Numbered from the stretch's first letter, positions 6,783-15,087 are shown. The stretch is DNA of 18,969 nucleotides from an uncultured Clostridia bacterium (GCA_947302865.1 CAMYWS010000007.1:1-18969); one strand, 5' to 3'. The notes: generated by a model from the letters alone, not told the origin. Made by a program: numbers and translations.

Positions 6783-7892
6783 TCAATGTTTATTTGCGTA
6801 ATACTGATAAAGCGTACAGACCATACCGCCGTTACTGAGCTTTCTGCGTCGGTCGGCGGTCTTTCCGTAGACGGTTTCGAAATCACGGTTGGATGTAATG
6901 ATATTGATCTGCCAGTCCGGGATGCGATCAAATACGGCGCGCATCTCCCGGTACAGCGCTTTGACCGCTTTCGCGTCGGACAGACGTTCCCCGTACGGCG
7001 GATTGCAGATCAGTACGCCGTTATTCCATTCGGTTGCAAGTTCTTTGACCGGACGCACTTTCCAGTCAAGCATGACACCGGCTTTTTTCGCGTGCTTTTT
7101 GCAGAGGTCGATGCAATGCGGATCGACATCGCTGCCCATGATACAGAGCTTTTCGTTTTTGCGCGAGTCGTTCGCTTCCTCGCGGGCATGCGCAAACACA
7201 TTCGGATCAAGAAACCGCCATTGTTCCGCGGCAAAGCTGCGCCCGAGCGACGGCGCGATATTGTTTGCGATCATCGCAGCTTCGATCGGGATCGTGCCGG
7301 AGCCGCACATCGGGTCGATGAGCGGCGTGTCCGGAAAGAAGCGCGAGAGAAGGATCAGCCCTGCACCGAGCGTTTCCGAAAGCGGCGCGGGAACGTTATA
7401 AGTGCGGTACCCCCTGCGGGAAAGCCCTGCGCCGCAGCAGTCAAGCGCGAGCGTGACCTCGTCGCGCAGAATACCGACCTCGATGATGACCTCCTCCCCC
7501 GTCTCGGGGATTGTTCCGACATGGTAGTACGATTTCAGCGATTCGACGATCGCCTTTTTGACGATGCTCTGACAGTCTGAAACGGAGAACAGCGTACTTT
7601 TCGCGCTCTTGCCGTTAACATGGATCTTCGTTTTCGGAGATAGATACCGGTCCCAGGGCAGAGCTTTCGTCTGCTCGAACAGCGAATCAAATGTATCGGC
7701 GCGAAAGACGCCGACTGTCATTAATAGGCGTTCCGCGGTGCGAAGCCACAGAAGCGCTTTTGCCATCTCTTCATACCCGCCGCTGAACTTCACACGCGCG
7801 TCAAGCGTCTCGGTATCGAGGATACCGAGCTTATGCAGCTGAAACGCGACGGTCGATTCGAGACCTATTTTGGATGTGGCGATAAACTCCAT
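6783..7892 (-). CDS. rlmL: THUMP-domain rRNA large-subunit methyltransferase (RlmL/YpsC type)
   Basis: The protein has 369 residues and is the short Firmicutes form (YpsC-like) without the second RlmK domain of the enterobacterial enzyme. Residues about 45-155 form the THUMP RNA-binding domain. The Rossmann methyltransferase follows, with the SAM-binding DPMCGSGTI at 193-201, GSDVDPHCI near 253 and the catalytic NPPYGERL from residue 297, which is the signature of N2-guanine and N6-adenine methyltransferases. The E. coli homologue makes m2G2445 in 23S rRNA; the exact target here is inferred. The start follows AAAGGAATCC and is one base from the stop of the TPR gene. It is the last gene of the operon. 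Confidence 0.9.
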   Translation of the reverse strand: MEFIATSKIGLESTVAFQLHKLGILDTETLDARVKFSGGYEEMAKALLWLRTAERLLMTVGVFRADTFDSLFEQTKALPWDRYLSPKTKIHVNGKSAKSTLFSVSDCQSIVKKAIVESLKSYYHVGTIPETGEEVIIEVGILRDEVTLALDCCGAGLSRRGYRTYNVPAPLSETLGAGLILLSRFFPDTPLIDPMCGSGTIPIEAAMIANNIAPSLGRSFAAEQWRFLDPNVFAHAREEANDSRKNEKLCIMGSDVDPHCIDLCKKHAKKAGVMLDWKVRPVKELATEWNNGVLICNPPYGERLSDAKAVKALYREMRAVFDRIPDWQINIITSNRDFETVYGKTADRRRKLSNGGMVCTLYQYYANKH

Positions 7893-7893
7893 A

Positions 7894-9648
7894 TCAGGAT
7901 TCCTTTTCTTTGTGCATTGTCAGGAGAACGCGTTTCAGTGCGTTTTCCAGCCGCCGCGGAGAAACGTCGAATATATCCATGAGAACCTCCGGCATGATCT
8001 GCGCAGCGTTCAGCGCGCCGAGTCCCATCATGATGAAAGCGGCGGCCATCGCGTCCTCCTGCGGACGCGTGATATGCGGCAGTTTATCGTCCTTGAAGCA
8101 GGACAGATAAAAGAAGAATACGCGTCTGGATACGTCGACAAGCTCCTCCGGAATGTGCAGCTCGCGATACCGGATATCGTCGTGAACGGCATCCGGAAAG
8201 TCAGAGATCATGTCAAGGATGCTCTCGTAACTGATGGGCAAACGTGACGGGACGACCATCGGGCGCGCGATCCCGAATTGCCATTCGCCCTGATAATACA
8301 GTGAATACGGCGGCTTTGCTTCCATTCCGAGCAGCAGCCCGAATACAAACTGCTTGTCCTCGTCGGTCTGGTCGAACCGGATCAGAAACGCGCGCAGAGC
8401 GCGCTCCGATTCCGGATCGCCGATGATGGACAGCATCTTTGCGGTCCCGCGCAAAGACGGCGACATCGGGCTCACAAGCGCCCATTTCAGAATCGAACGG
8501 AACTCGCGGTCGTTTGTCCAGGTCTGTCTGATCGCTTCGGTTCCCGCGGTCGCGACGTCGCGGATGCGGCGTTGACGGACGACCGCTTCGCGGATCGGCA
8601 CGTCGTAATTGATCGTCCAGCAGCGTTTGAAATCAGCTTCACTGTCTTCACGGATGTGCTTTTTATAGTACGCGGCGACGGAATCGTCCTCGTTCCTCTG
8701 GACGAGATCGTCATAGATCTGTTCCGCTTCGCGCCGTTTTCCCAATACATAATAGCAGAACGCAAGCTGATGCAGCATTTCCGTATCGTACGGAAGCGCG
8801 TCGCGCAGAAGCTCAAGCGCATACTCCGCCCGCTCGTACTGATCTATCTCCATCAGGATAGGCGCGGCATAGCCGAGTTCCTCCGGCGAGCATTCTCCGT
8901 CGATCAGGATCTTCTTGCTCTGTTCATCCGCTTCATGATCCTGCTTCTGAACGTGATAGAGCAGCGTCATGAGCGCGTTTCCCCTGACGCTTTTGCTGTT
9001 GCGTTTGAACAGATTGAACAGGCTCTTTTTCGCTTCGTCGTATTCCTGCAGCGAAAACTGCATCATAGCGATCTCCATATCGAGCATTTCGCTTCCGGGA
9101 TACTTGTCCGACAGCGAAAGCAGCAGGCGGAGGCCGGAATCGTCGCCGTTCGAGATATACATCGCTTTGGCACGATGAATCGAATCGAGAAGCGCGATAT
9201 CTTCAGATCCCAATAATCCGATCTGCGCCTCAAGCTCCGGTTCGTCCTCGATCAGTTCCAGAAGATCCAGCGCGCGGTCGGAATACGGTCCGCTCGGATC
9301 CCGTTCGAGCAACAGCCGCAGGCATTGTTCTGCGGCGCGAAATTCCTCCAGTCCCATGAACACGGATGCGATGCCGAAGATCATTTCCGGCGAATTGCGG
9401 TTCCCGTCGGTGAGCGAAGGCAGAAGAACGCCTAGACTTTCTTCAAATCGGTGCATGCGATAGAGCGTCTCCGAAAACGCAAGGATATATTCCTCGCGTG
9501 CTGGATCCTCTTCGAATGCTCTGCGCAGAAACTGTTCCGCTTTCGGAAGGTCCTCCGGGTCCGAAAGGTACTTGTTTCCGCGCTGATAATAGAATTCGGC
9601 GTTCTGTTGAAACGGAACGATCACGCCCGTTTCACGTTCATCCTTCAT
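7894..9648 (-). CDS. TPR-repeat protein of unknown function
   Basis: The protein has 584 residues, no signal peptide and no membrane segment, so it is probably cytoplasmic. The first 330 residues or so are helical repeats of tetratricopeptide type: FYYQRGNKYLSDPEDLPKAE at 19, then pairs such as YILAFSETLYRMHRFEESL, FRAAEQCLRLLLERDPSGPY and AFCYYVLGKRREAEQIYDDL. The remainder (about 350-584) is a different helical region that I do not recognise, ending in a basic tail. TPR arrays bind peptides or partner proteins; no enzyme motif is seen. It overlaps the end of hslO by 11 bases and has a strong GGAGGAAG ribosome binding site inside that gene. Position between a redox chaperone and an rRNA methyltransferase suggests, but does not prove, a role in protein quality control or translation. 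Confidence 0.85.
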   Translation of the reverse strand: MKDERETGVIVPFQQNAEFYYQRGNKYLSDPEDLPKAEQFLRRAFEEDPAREEYILAFSETLYRMHRFEESLGVLLPSLTDGNRNSPEMIFGIASVFMGLEEFRAAEQCLRLLLERDPSGPYSDRALDLLELIEDEPELEAQIGLLGSEDIALLDSIHRAKAMYISNGDDSGLRLLLSLSDKYPGSEMLDMEIAMMQFSLQEYDEAKKSLFNLFKRNSKSVRGNALMTLLYHVQKQDHEADEQSKKILIDGECSPEELGYAAPILMEIDQYERAEYALELLRDALPYDTEMLHQLAFCYYVLGKRREAEQIYDDLVQRNEDDSVAAYYKKHIREDSEADFKRCWTINYDVPIREAVVRQRRIRDVATAGTEAIRQTWTNDREFRSILKWALVSPMSPSLRGTAKMLSIIGDPESERALRAFLIRFDQTDEDKQFVFGLLLGMEAKPPYSLYYQGEWQFGIARPMVVPSRLPISYESILDMISDFPDAVHDDIRYRELHIPEELVDVSRRVFFFYLSCFKDDKLPHITRPQEDAMAAAFIMMGLGALNAAQIMPEVLMDIFDVSPRRLENALKRVLLTMHKEKES

Positions 9649-10549
9649 CGCTTCCTCCGTTGTTGTTCGCTTCTTTGAGCAGCGCTTCCAGCGCCGACCG
9701 GTCGAAATGATATTTTTTGCCGCAGAACTGGCAGGTCAGTTCCGCATATCCGTCCTGTTCGATGATCTCCGTAAGATCCTGCTTTCCGATGGAAATCAGC
9801 GCGCGCTCGAGCCGTTCCTGCGTACAGTCGCACAAGAACGCGGGCGTAAGCCGTTCGGTATATTCGGCGTCCAGCCCGGAAAAGAGGTCCTTAACGATCG
9901 TTTCGATCGTTTCCCCGTCCGCAAGCCGCGTGCCGAGCTGCGGAATACTGTCCGCGATCTTAAGAACGCGTTCGACCGCCTCGTCCGGACAGTTCGGCAT
10001 CGTCTGAATAAGAAGCCCGCCCGCGCCTGTCACGAAACCGTCCGCGGCATTTTCATGCACGCCGAGATATACGATCGACGGTTGCTGCTCGCTTGCGGTG
10101 AAATATTGCGCAAAATCCTCGGCGATCTCGCCGGACACGAGATTGCACATCCCGACATACGGTTCTTTGAGCCCCATATCGCGGATCAGAGTCAGCTTGC
10201 CGGGCATGCCGACATACCCGCTGACGTCAAGCTTTCCGTCTGCTCGAAGCGGCAGTTCGATCTCCGGGTTCGTCGCATATCCCTTGACAAGCCCTCCGTG
10301 ACGGCCGACGCATACGAGGTTTCCGGAAGGTCCCGAACCCGCAAGCACGGTTGTGATCGTATCGGTGTCGTTCTTGCAAAGAGCAGCGACCACGGACGTC
10401 ATCATCAGCTGTCTTCCGAGAGCGGCAGTCGCCACGCGGGAAAGGCCGTGCGTTTTCTGCGCCGCACGGACGAGCTCCGTTCCTTCGATCGCGGCAAAGC
10501 GCAGCGCGCGGTCGCAGAGCATGCCGTGTATCATCAAGTCGCTTCCCAT
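9638..10549 (-). CDS. hslO: Redox-regulated chaperone Hsp33
   Basis: The product is 303 residues. Hsp33 is a holdase that becomes active under oxidative stress when its zinc-bound cysteines form disulfides. The redox switch is complete: CDC at residues 240-242, thirty residues of linker, then CQFC at 273-276. The N-terminal domain shows the family stretch TAALGRQLMMTSVVAALCKND and the GNLVCVGRHGGLVKGYATNP block. The start at 10549 is preferred over a longer frame from 10624 because MGSDLMIHGMLCDRALRFAA is the usual N-terminus, and the longer frame would overlap the methyltransferase gene. GGGGGA precedes this ATG, which stands one base after the upstream stop. Confidence 0.95.
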   Translation of the reverse strand: MGSDLMIHGMLCDRALRFAAIEGTELVRAAQKTHGLSRVATAALGRQLMMTSVVAALCKNDTDTITTVLAGSGPSGNLVCVGRHGGLVKGYATNPEIELPLRADGKLDVSGYVGMPGKLTLIRDMGLKEPYVGMCNLVSGEIAEDFAQYFTASEQQPSIVYLGVHENAADGFVTGAGGLLIQTMPNCPDEAVERVLKIADSIPQLGTRLADGETIETIVKDLFSGLDAEYTERLTPAFLCDCTQERLERALISIGKQDLTEIIEQDGYAELTCQFCGKKYHFDRSALEALLKEANNNGGSDEG

Positions 10550-10550
10550 A

Positions 10551-11297
10551 TCATTTCCCCCTGATTGCCGCAAACTGGATCCGTTCGCCGTTTGCTCTGA
10601 CCGGATCCCGCGTAAAAGCGTCATAGCTTTTCACGTTCGTAAATCCCGACTTTTTCAGCGCGGCGCGGATCTCCTCCGCTGTATGCGCGCGCTGCAGATG
10701 CGTTTCGGTAAAACGTTCGTACTGCTCGCCGGATTTCACAAACGCCGTCAGCGTCATTTCGCAAAGGCGGCTGACGGGATCAAAATTGTTCTTCCAGATG
10801 TACGCGTATTCCTCGGTTTCCTCCGTAAAGGTATTCGTGCCGAGGATGCGGCGGAATTTATACGGCGAGGAGATATCGAACAGCAGCAGTCCGCCGGGTT
10901 TCAGGCAGCTCGCGGCGTGCATAAAGAACGATTCGAGATCCGTTGGGGAGATAAGATAATTGACACCGTCGCAAACGCATACGATCGCGTCGATCATTTT
11001 GTGGATCTTAAGCTTTCGCATATCCTCGCAGATAAAAATGATCCCCTTCGAGCGCGCCATGAACGCGTTATTTCGCGCTTCCAGCAGCATTTCCGGAGAA
11101 GCGTCGTTTGCTGTCACGTGATACCCGCGCTGATACAGCCGGATTGCGTTCGCGCCGGTCCCGCACGCGCAGTCCATGACGGTATGCGCGCCGTGCTCCT
11201 TCAGAAAGCCGTCCAGATAATCGATCCATGCGTCTCGGTCGACGTCGTGCATCATCTTGTCGTAAACGTGCGCAAATGCGCTGTATTGTCTGCTCAT
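10551..11297 (-). CDS. Class I SAM-dependent methyltransferase
   Basis: The protein has 248 residues, a single Rossmann-like methyltransferase domain. Motif I is VMDCACGTGANA at about 40-51. The acidic ribose-binding residue is in TANDASPEML near 63, and motif post-I/IV includes IDAIVCVCDGVNYL near 102. CLKPGGLLLFDISSPYK near 130 is the typical late motif. The overall pattern (short N-terminal YDKMM, then DxxxxDYL) resembles Bacillus YqeM-like proteins, whose substrate is unknown to me. The ATG overlaps the stop of whiA by four bases (ATGA) and is preceded by GGAGGA. Substrate could be a small molecule or RNA; nothing in the sequence decides it. Confidence 0.88.
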   Translation of the reverse strand: MSRQYSAFAHVYDKMMHDVDRDAWIDYLDGFLKEHGAHTVMDCACGTGANAIRLYQRGYHVTANDASPEMLLEARNNAFMARSKGIIFICEDMRKLKIHKMIDAIVCVCDGVNYLISPTDLESFFMHAASCLKPGGLLLFDISSPYKFRRILGTNTFTEETEEYAYIWKNNFDPVSRLCEMTLTAFVKSGEQYERFTETHLQRAHTAEEIRAALKKSGFTNVKSYDAFTRDPVRANGERIQFAAIRGK

Positions 11298-12226
11298 TCT
11301 TCCTCCAAAGCTTCGGCAATCTTCATCAGCCGGTCAAGCCGATGATACATGCCGGGTTTTTGTATTTCCGCCAGATCCGCAAGCTCCTGTACGCTTGCGT
11401 CCGGATGCTGCACGCGAAGCTGCGCCGCCTGCTGCAGGCTTACCGGCAGAGAACGCAGACCGATCTTTTTGTCGATCAGTTCGATCGCTCTGCGCTGCCG
11501 GATGGACGCGACGACCTGCTTGTCCAGATTCGCCGCTTCGCAGTTCGTCGTGCGGTTGATATAGTTTCGGACGTCCTTCTCGACGCGAACGTTTTCGAGC
11601 GCAAGCGCGGATGAGGATGCGCCGATCAATGCAAGCATACCGCTGACGTCGTCGCCGTCCTTCAGATAGACGATGAAACGATCGCCGTTCCGAACGGAGA
11701 TCTTCGCCGGAATAAGAAATCCGCGGATCATCTGTGCCGCGGACTCCGCAGCGGACTTAGCGCGGAAAACCATTTCAAAATGGTATCCCCGCTTCGGATC
11801 GATGCAACTTCCGCCGCCGAGAAAACACCCGCGTAAAAACGCGCGCTGATTCTCCTCGTTCGAGAACGCGCACGGCGGGATCTCCGTCATCAGCCGGATG
11901 CCGTTCTCCCCCATGACCATGGCACCGGTCTCCCGCATCAGCCGTTCGATCTCCTTCCCGGACAGCGTGACCTCATAGATCGGGCGTCTGCGATGCTCGA
12001 CGCGCTTCTCTTCCACGACCGCGTCCGCGTCATACAGACTCAGCGCGATCGAAGCGATATGCTTTGCCGTGCCGGGATTCTCCGTATGATAAAACAGCGA
12101 AGGACGTCTTGAAATACGGATCCCGCCCGCAGTAAACGTCGCGCCGGAAAGCTGGCAGAGCCGCTGTTCGGCGCTCTTAACGCGGATACGGATCAGTTCG
12201 TCCTTGCAATCCGATGAAAAGCTCAT
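11294..12226 (-). CDS. whiA: DNA-binding regulator WhiA
   Basis: The protein has 310 residues. WhiA combines a degenerate LAGLIDADG homing-endonuclease fold with a C-terminal helix-turn-helix. In Streptomyces it controls sporulation septation, and in Bacillus it influences cell division and chromosome segregation. Visible signatures are AFLRGCFLGGGS at 129-140, the linker motif NYINRTTNCEAANLDK from 221, and the C-terminal helix-turn-helix ASVQELADLAEIQKPGMYHRLDRL. The turn region (QKPGMYHRL) is more divergent than the usual SKSGVNHRL form, so DNA specificity may differ. Its ATG overlaps the rapZ stop by four bases. A yvcK gene is normally between rapZ and whiA but is absent here. Confidence 0.95.
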   Translation of the reverse strand: MSFSSDCKDELIRIRVKSAEQRLCQLSGATFTAGGIRISRRPSLFYHTENPGTAKHIASIALSLYDADAVVEEKRVEHRRRPIYEVTLSGKEIERLMRETGAMVMGENGIRLMTEIPPCAFSNEENQRAFLRGCFLGGGSCIDPKRGYHFEMVFRAKSAAESAAQMIRGFLIPAKISVRNGDRFIVYLKDGDDVSGMLALIGASSSALALENVRVEKDVRNYINRTTNCEAANLDKQVVASIRQRRAIELIDKKIGLRSLPVSLQQAAQLRVQHPDASVQELADLAEIQKPGMYHRLDRLMKIAEALEEE

Positions 12227-13116
12227 GAATTCCGTTTCTCCATTCGTGATTCAATATCCTGCAGCTCGCGCCGGATGTCCCGGTGATAGATACGAACGGC
12301 ATGTCCGCGGTTCCGCAGGCGATTCGCCATCTCCTCCGCTGCAGCAACGGAACGGTGCCTTCCGCCCGTGCATCCGAAGCAGATGCGCAGGATATGCTTG
12401 TCCTGCTTTTCAAACAGCGGAAGCATGTCGGTCACGTTCTTTTCAAGACTGTCGAGGAATTGAAGTACGTACGGCTGACTGAGCACGAACGTTTTCACAG
12501 GTTCGTCAATCCCTGACAGATACCGCATGTTTTCATAATAAAAGGGATTCTCGATGAATCGCATATCGACGACCATGTCCGCGTCCACGGGCACGCCGCG
12601 CTTGTATCCGAAGCTGGAAAGTACGATCGTCATCTGATCCCGGTCCATTTCCGGAATAAACTTTTCAAGACAGGAGGACAGTTCACGCGAAGGAATGTCG
12701 CTCGTATCAAGTACGGAATCCGCTGCGTCACGTATGACGGACAGATACATGCGTTCGGAACGCACGCCGGACTCCGCTTCGCCGGACAGACCCAGTGGAT
12801 GCTTTTTCCGGGTTTCGTTGTATCGTTTTCTCAAAACGTCGTCCCGCGCGTCGAGAAACAGGATCTTGTACGGCACGTCGAGCCGTTTGATTTCATTCAG
12901 GACCATTTCTGGACTTCTCGAAAGCAGGCTCTCGCGCGAATCGATCGTGACGGCGGCCCGCCGGATCGGCGGGTTTGCACGTTCGCACAGCGAGGTAAAC
13001 CCGAGCAGCATGGGTGACGGCAGGTTGTCCACACAGAAAAAGCCCATGTCCTCGAGGGATTTCAGCGCAAGCGATTTGCCCGCGCCGCTCATGCCCGTTA
13101 CGATCAGAAGATCCAT
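12223..13116 (-). CDS. rapZ: RNase adapter / nucleotide-binding protein RapZ
   Basis: The protein has 297 residues. The Walker A P-loop GMSGAGKS is at 8-15, followed by DMGFFCVDNLPSPML. A Walker B-like ILFLDARDDVLRKRYNETRKKHPL lies near 86-110. The C-terminal GCTGGRHRSVAAAE begins at residue 248 and is the RapZ hallmark. In E. coli RapZ directs RNase E to the small RNA GlmZ and so sets glucosamine-6-phosphate synthase levels. Gram-positive members (YvcJ) bind and hydrolyse nucleotides and are linked to competence; their target here is unknown. The gene follows murB after 13 bases, with a GGTGG ribosome binding site, so it sits in a cell-wall precursor context. Confidence 0.96.
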   Translation of the reverse strand: MDLLIVTGMSGAGKSLALKSLEDMGFFCVDNLPSPMLLGFTSLCERANPPIRRAAVTIDSRESLLSRSPEMVLNEIKRLDVPYKILFLDARDDVLRKRYNETRKKHPLGLSGEAESGVRSERMYLSVIRDAADSVLDTSDIPSRELSSCLEKFIPEMDRDQMTIVLSSFGYKRGVPVDADMVVDMRFIENPFYYENMRYLSGIDEPVKTFVLSQPYVLQFLDSLEKNVTDMLPLFEKQDKHILRICFGCTGGRHRSVAAAEEMANRLRNRGHAVRIYHRDIRRELQDIESRMEKRNS

Positions 13117-13129
13117 ATTTACACCACCT

Positions 13130-14020
13130 TCAGATTCGTTTGATCTCCGGTTCCAGTTCCACTCCGGTCCGTTCCCGCACAGTATCCTGTACGTATCTGA
13201 TCAGCGCGGAGATATCCGCCTCTGTCGCGCCGCCGATATTTACGATAAATCCCGCATGTTTTTCCGAGACCTGTGCGCCGCCGATCGTACATCCCTTCAA
13301 TCCGCATTGATCGATCAGCGCTCCGGCATAATATCCTTCCGGACGCTTGAACGTGCTGCCCGCGGAAGGCATCTCCAGCGGCTGCTTTGCTCTGCGCAGT
13401 TCCATGCAGCTGCGCAGAGTCTCATATGCCGTGCCGTCGTCCGGCGCAAGACAGAATTCTGCTTCCAGAGCGATGGCCCCGGGAAAGGTAAACGCGCTTT
13501 TCCGGTATCCGAGATCGCCTTCCCTGACGTCCGCCCATGCATCCGTACCGTTATGCAATATGCGGATGCGCTTCAGTATCTGCCGGATCTCCGCGCCGTA
13601 TGCCCCGGCGTTCATGGCGCATGCGCCGCCGACCGTGCCGGGAATACCGCACAGTCGTTCCATGCCCATCAGCCCGTGCCGGATCGTTTCCCGCGCGAGG
13701 ACCGACATGGATGTGCCGCAGCAGGCGATCATACGTGTTCCCTGAAATACGGGTTCATGCAGCGGCGCATCAAAGCGGAGAATGATCCCGTCAAAGCCGC
13801 TGTCGGAAGCAAGAACGTTCGTCCCTTTTCCCAAAAGCATGAGTTTGATCCTGTTTTCCGACGTAAAGGATACGACGTCGCGGATCATTTCATAGGTACG
13901 AGGACGTACCACAAAACGTGCCTTGCCGCCGACGCGGAAGCTCGTCAGTTCGGAAAGCGGGATATCCCTTTCTGCGCAAAAGGATGCCGGCAGCTCCATA
14001 TTGTCCCAATCTATCATCAT
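13130..14020 (-). CDS. murB: UDP-N-acetylenolpyruvoylglucosamine reductase MurB
   Basis: MurB is the FAD- and NADPH-dependent enzyme that reduces the enolpyruvyl group to give UDP-MurNAc in peptidoglycan synthesis. The product has 296 residues and is the short type II form. The FAD-binding block LLGKGTNVLASDSGFDG is near 62-78, and GIPGTVGGACAMNAGAYG near 125-142. The catalytic serine is Ser222 in SAGSTFKRP and the catalytic glutamate Glu292 in GVELEPEIKRI. The chain stops directly after this motif. It is the first gene of the seven-gene operon. A TATAAT box ends six bases before the ATG, and no Shine-Dalgarno exists for the ATG at 14020 or the adjacent one at 14017. Confidence 0.96.
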   Translation of the reverse strand: MMIDWDNMELPASFCAERDIPLSELTSFRVGGKARFVVRPRTYEMIRDVVSFTSENRIKLMLLGKGTNVLASDSGFDGIILRFDAPLHEPVFQGTRMIACCGTSMSVLARETIRHGLMGMERLCGIPGTVGGACAMNAGAYGAEIRQILKRIRILHNGTDAWADVREGDLGYRKSAFTFPGAIALEAEFCLAPDDGTAYETLRSCMELRRAKQPLEMPSAGSTFKRPEGYYAGALIDQCGLKGCTIGGAQVSEKHAGFIVNIGGATEADISALIRYVQDTVRERTGVELEPEIKRI

Positions 14021-14026
14021 GATTGT

Positions 14027-14055
14027 ATTATAACAAATAACGGGTCACGATACAA
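14027..14055 (-). promoter_or_regulatory. Promoter of the murB-rapZ-whiA operon
   Basis: On the minus strand a TTGTAT box (14055-14050) and a perfect TATAAT (14032-14027) are separated by 17 bases. The ATG of murB follows the -10 box after six bases, so transcription should start at or within a few bases of the start codon. Confidence 0.65.
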
Positions 14056-14058
14056 CAC

Positions 14059-15030
14059 CTATCTCAAACATTCGCGCAAACGATTTGCGAATCGTTCCCG
14101 TGCGTCCGCATCGCCTTTTGCGGCAAGCGCGGCGTCCTCATAAAGTGCGTCACAGTTTGAATTCCAAGCAAACGGATCGACAGTCAGTACGGTATCATAA
14201 TTTCGGAATACGTGTTTCAGCGCCGGCTCCGGCGGCGCGTTCTTTACGTCTTCCCGCACGGACAGGAGACCGAGCGCATTCAGCGATCGCTGCGTGTCCG
14301 GTTCCGTCAGATACGCGATGAAATCCAGGATCACGGCGGTTTTCGCATCGTCCGTTTCCCGATCGATCCCCATCCAGCAAACAGCATCCGTAAAGTTGTC
14401 GATCGGTTCGATCGTCGACAGCTTGAACCCGTCCTTATACCGGATCAGATCGCCTGCGCGACGCAGGTCCAGATACAGTACCTCCGCCCTGTCCTCCGTC
14501 GTTTGTTCGCCCGCTGCGTCCGCTCGCGCAGCAAGAACTTCGTTTGCAAAATACGTTTTTCCTTCCGTACCGTTCTGCGATTTGTACAGTCTGCAGTATC
14601 CCGTGTAGCAGTACGGAATACACCGATCTGTCTGAAACAACCCTGCGCGATACGGAACATGCAGGTCGTCGATCTTTTTCAGCCGATCCGGGAACAGCGT
14701 GCCGGAAAAGAAGGAGTATGCGTCCGGCATCCTTCCGCCGTCCAACCGCTCGTAAAAATGTCGTTCATCCATACCCTCGATCTCGATAAACGTTCCTCTG
14801 TGCTTCTTTTCATACGCGTCTGCCTTCGCCTTCAGCCATTGCGTCATGCTGCCTGAATACGGTTTCTGCCGAACAACGTGGTACAGAACGATCGAACCGC
14901 GGTACCGGTCGCCGTCCCGCACGAATCGCGCGTCAACGAACGTTTCCTGCGCTTTCCGCACGAGCGATTTCGGGGAAAGCACAAGAAAAGCGATCATGGA
15001 AATGCAAAGAACAATACGCAGAATCTTCAT
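14059..15030 (-). CDS. Membrane-anchored protein resembling extracellular solute-binding proteins
   Basis: The product is 323 residues from the ATG at 15030. An N-terminal hydrophobic segment (MKILRIVLCISMIAFLVLS) is followed by basic residues, so it is probably a signal peptide or anchor. There is no lipobox cysteine at the expected place. The rest is weakly like family 1 ABC solute-binding proteins: WLKAKADAYEKKHRGTFIEI near residue 67, MPDAYSFFSG near 102, a PYCYTGYCRLYK stretch near 142, and DFIAYLTEPDTQRSLNALG near 243, which matches the usual late 'piece of the array repeated to the end' motif. No permease or ATPase gene is adjacent. A frame from 15105 adds 25 residues but lacks a ribosome binding site. 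Family assignment is tentative. The gene is divergent from spoIIAA. Confidence 0.65.
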   Translation of the reverse strand: MKILRIVLCISMIAFLVLSPKSLVRKAQETFVDARFVRDGDRYRGSIVLYHVVRQKPYSGSMTQWLKAKADAYEKKHRGTFIEIEGMDERHFYERLDGGRMPDAYSFFSGTLFPDRLKKIDDLHVPYRAGLFQTDRCIPYCYTGYCRLYKSQNGTEGKTYFANEVLAARADAAGEQTTEDRAEVLYLDLRRAGDLIRYKDGFKLSTIEPIDNFTDAVCWMGIDRETDDAKTAVILDFIAYLTEPDTQRSLNALGLLSVREDVKNAPPEPALKHVFRNYDTVLTVDPFAWNSNCDALYEDAALAAKGDADARERFANRLRECLR

Positions 15031-15035
15031 ATGGC

Positions 15036-15065
15036 ATTCTATTCGACAAAACCGCCGAATAACAA
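15036..15065 (-). promoter_or_regulatory. Promoter of the solute-binding-like gene
   Basis: TTGTTA (15065-15060) and TAGAAT (15041-15036) lie 18 bases apart on the minus strand. The ATG at 15030 follows the -10 box after five bases, and there is no Shine-Dalgarno in front of it. Confidence 0.5.
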
Positions 15066-15087
15066 ACAAAGCTTGTCCCGATTCGCA

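Noticed and set aside
10550..10624. Longer start of hslO at 10624
   Set aside because: It would overlap the methyltransferase gene by 74 bases and adds 25 residues not found in Hsp33, while the ATG at 10549 has a ribosome binding site and the family N-terminus.
12695..14143. A 482-residue plus-strand frame opposite rapZ and murB, and similar long frames opposite der (17356-18522) and hslO (10353-11345)
   Set aside because: They lie wholly antisense to well-identified genes, have Arg-, Cys- and Ser-rich composition typical of reverse-frame reading, and no motif or ribosome binding site.
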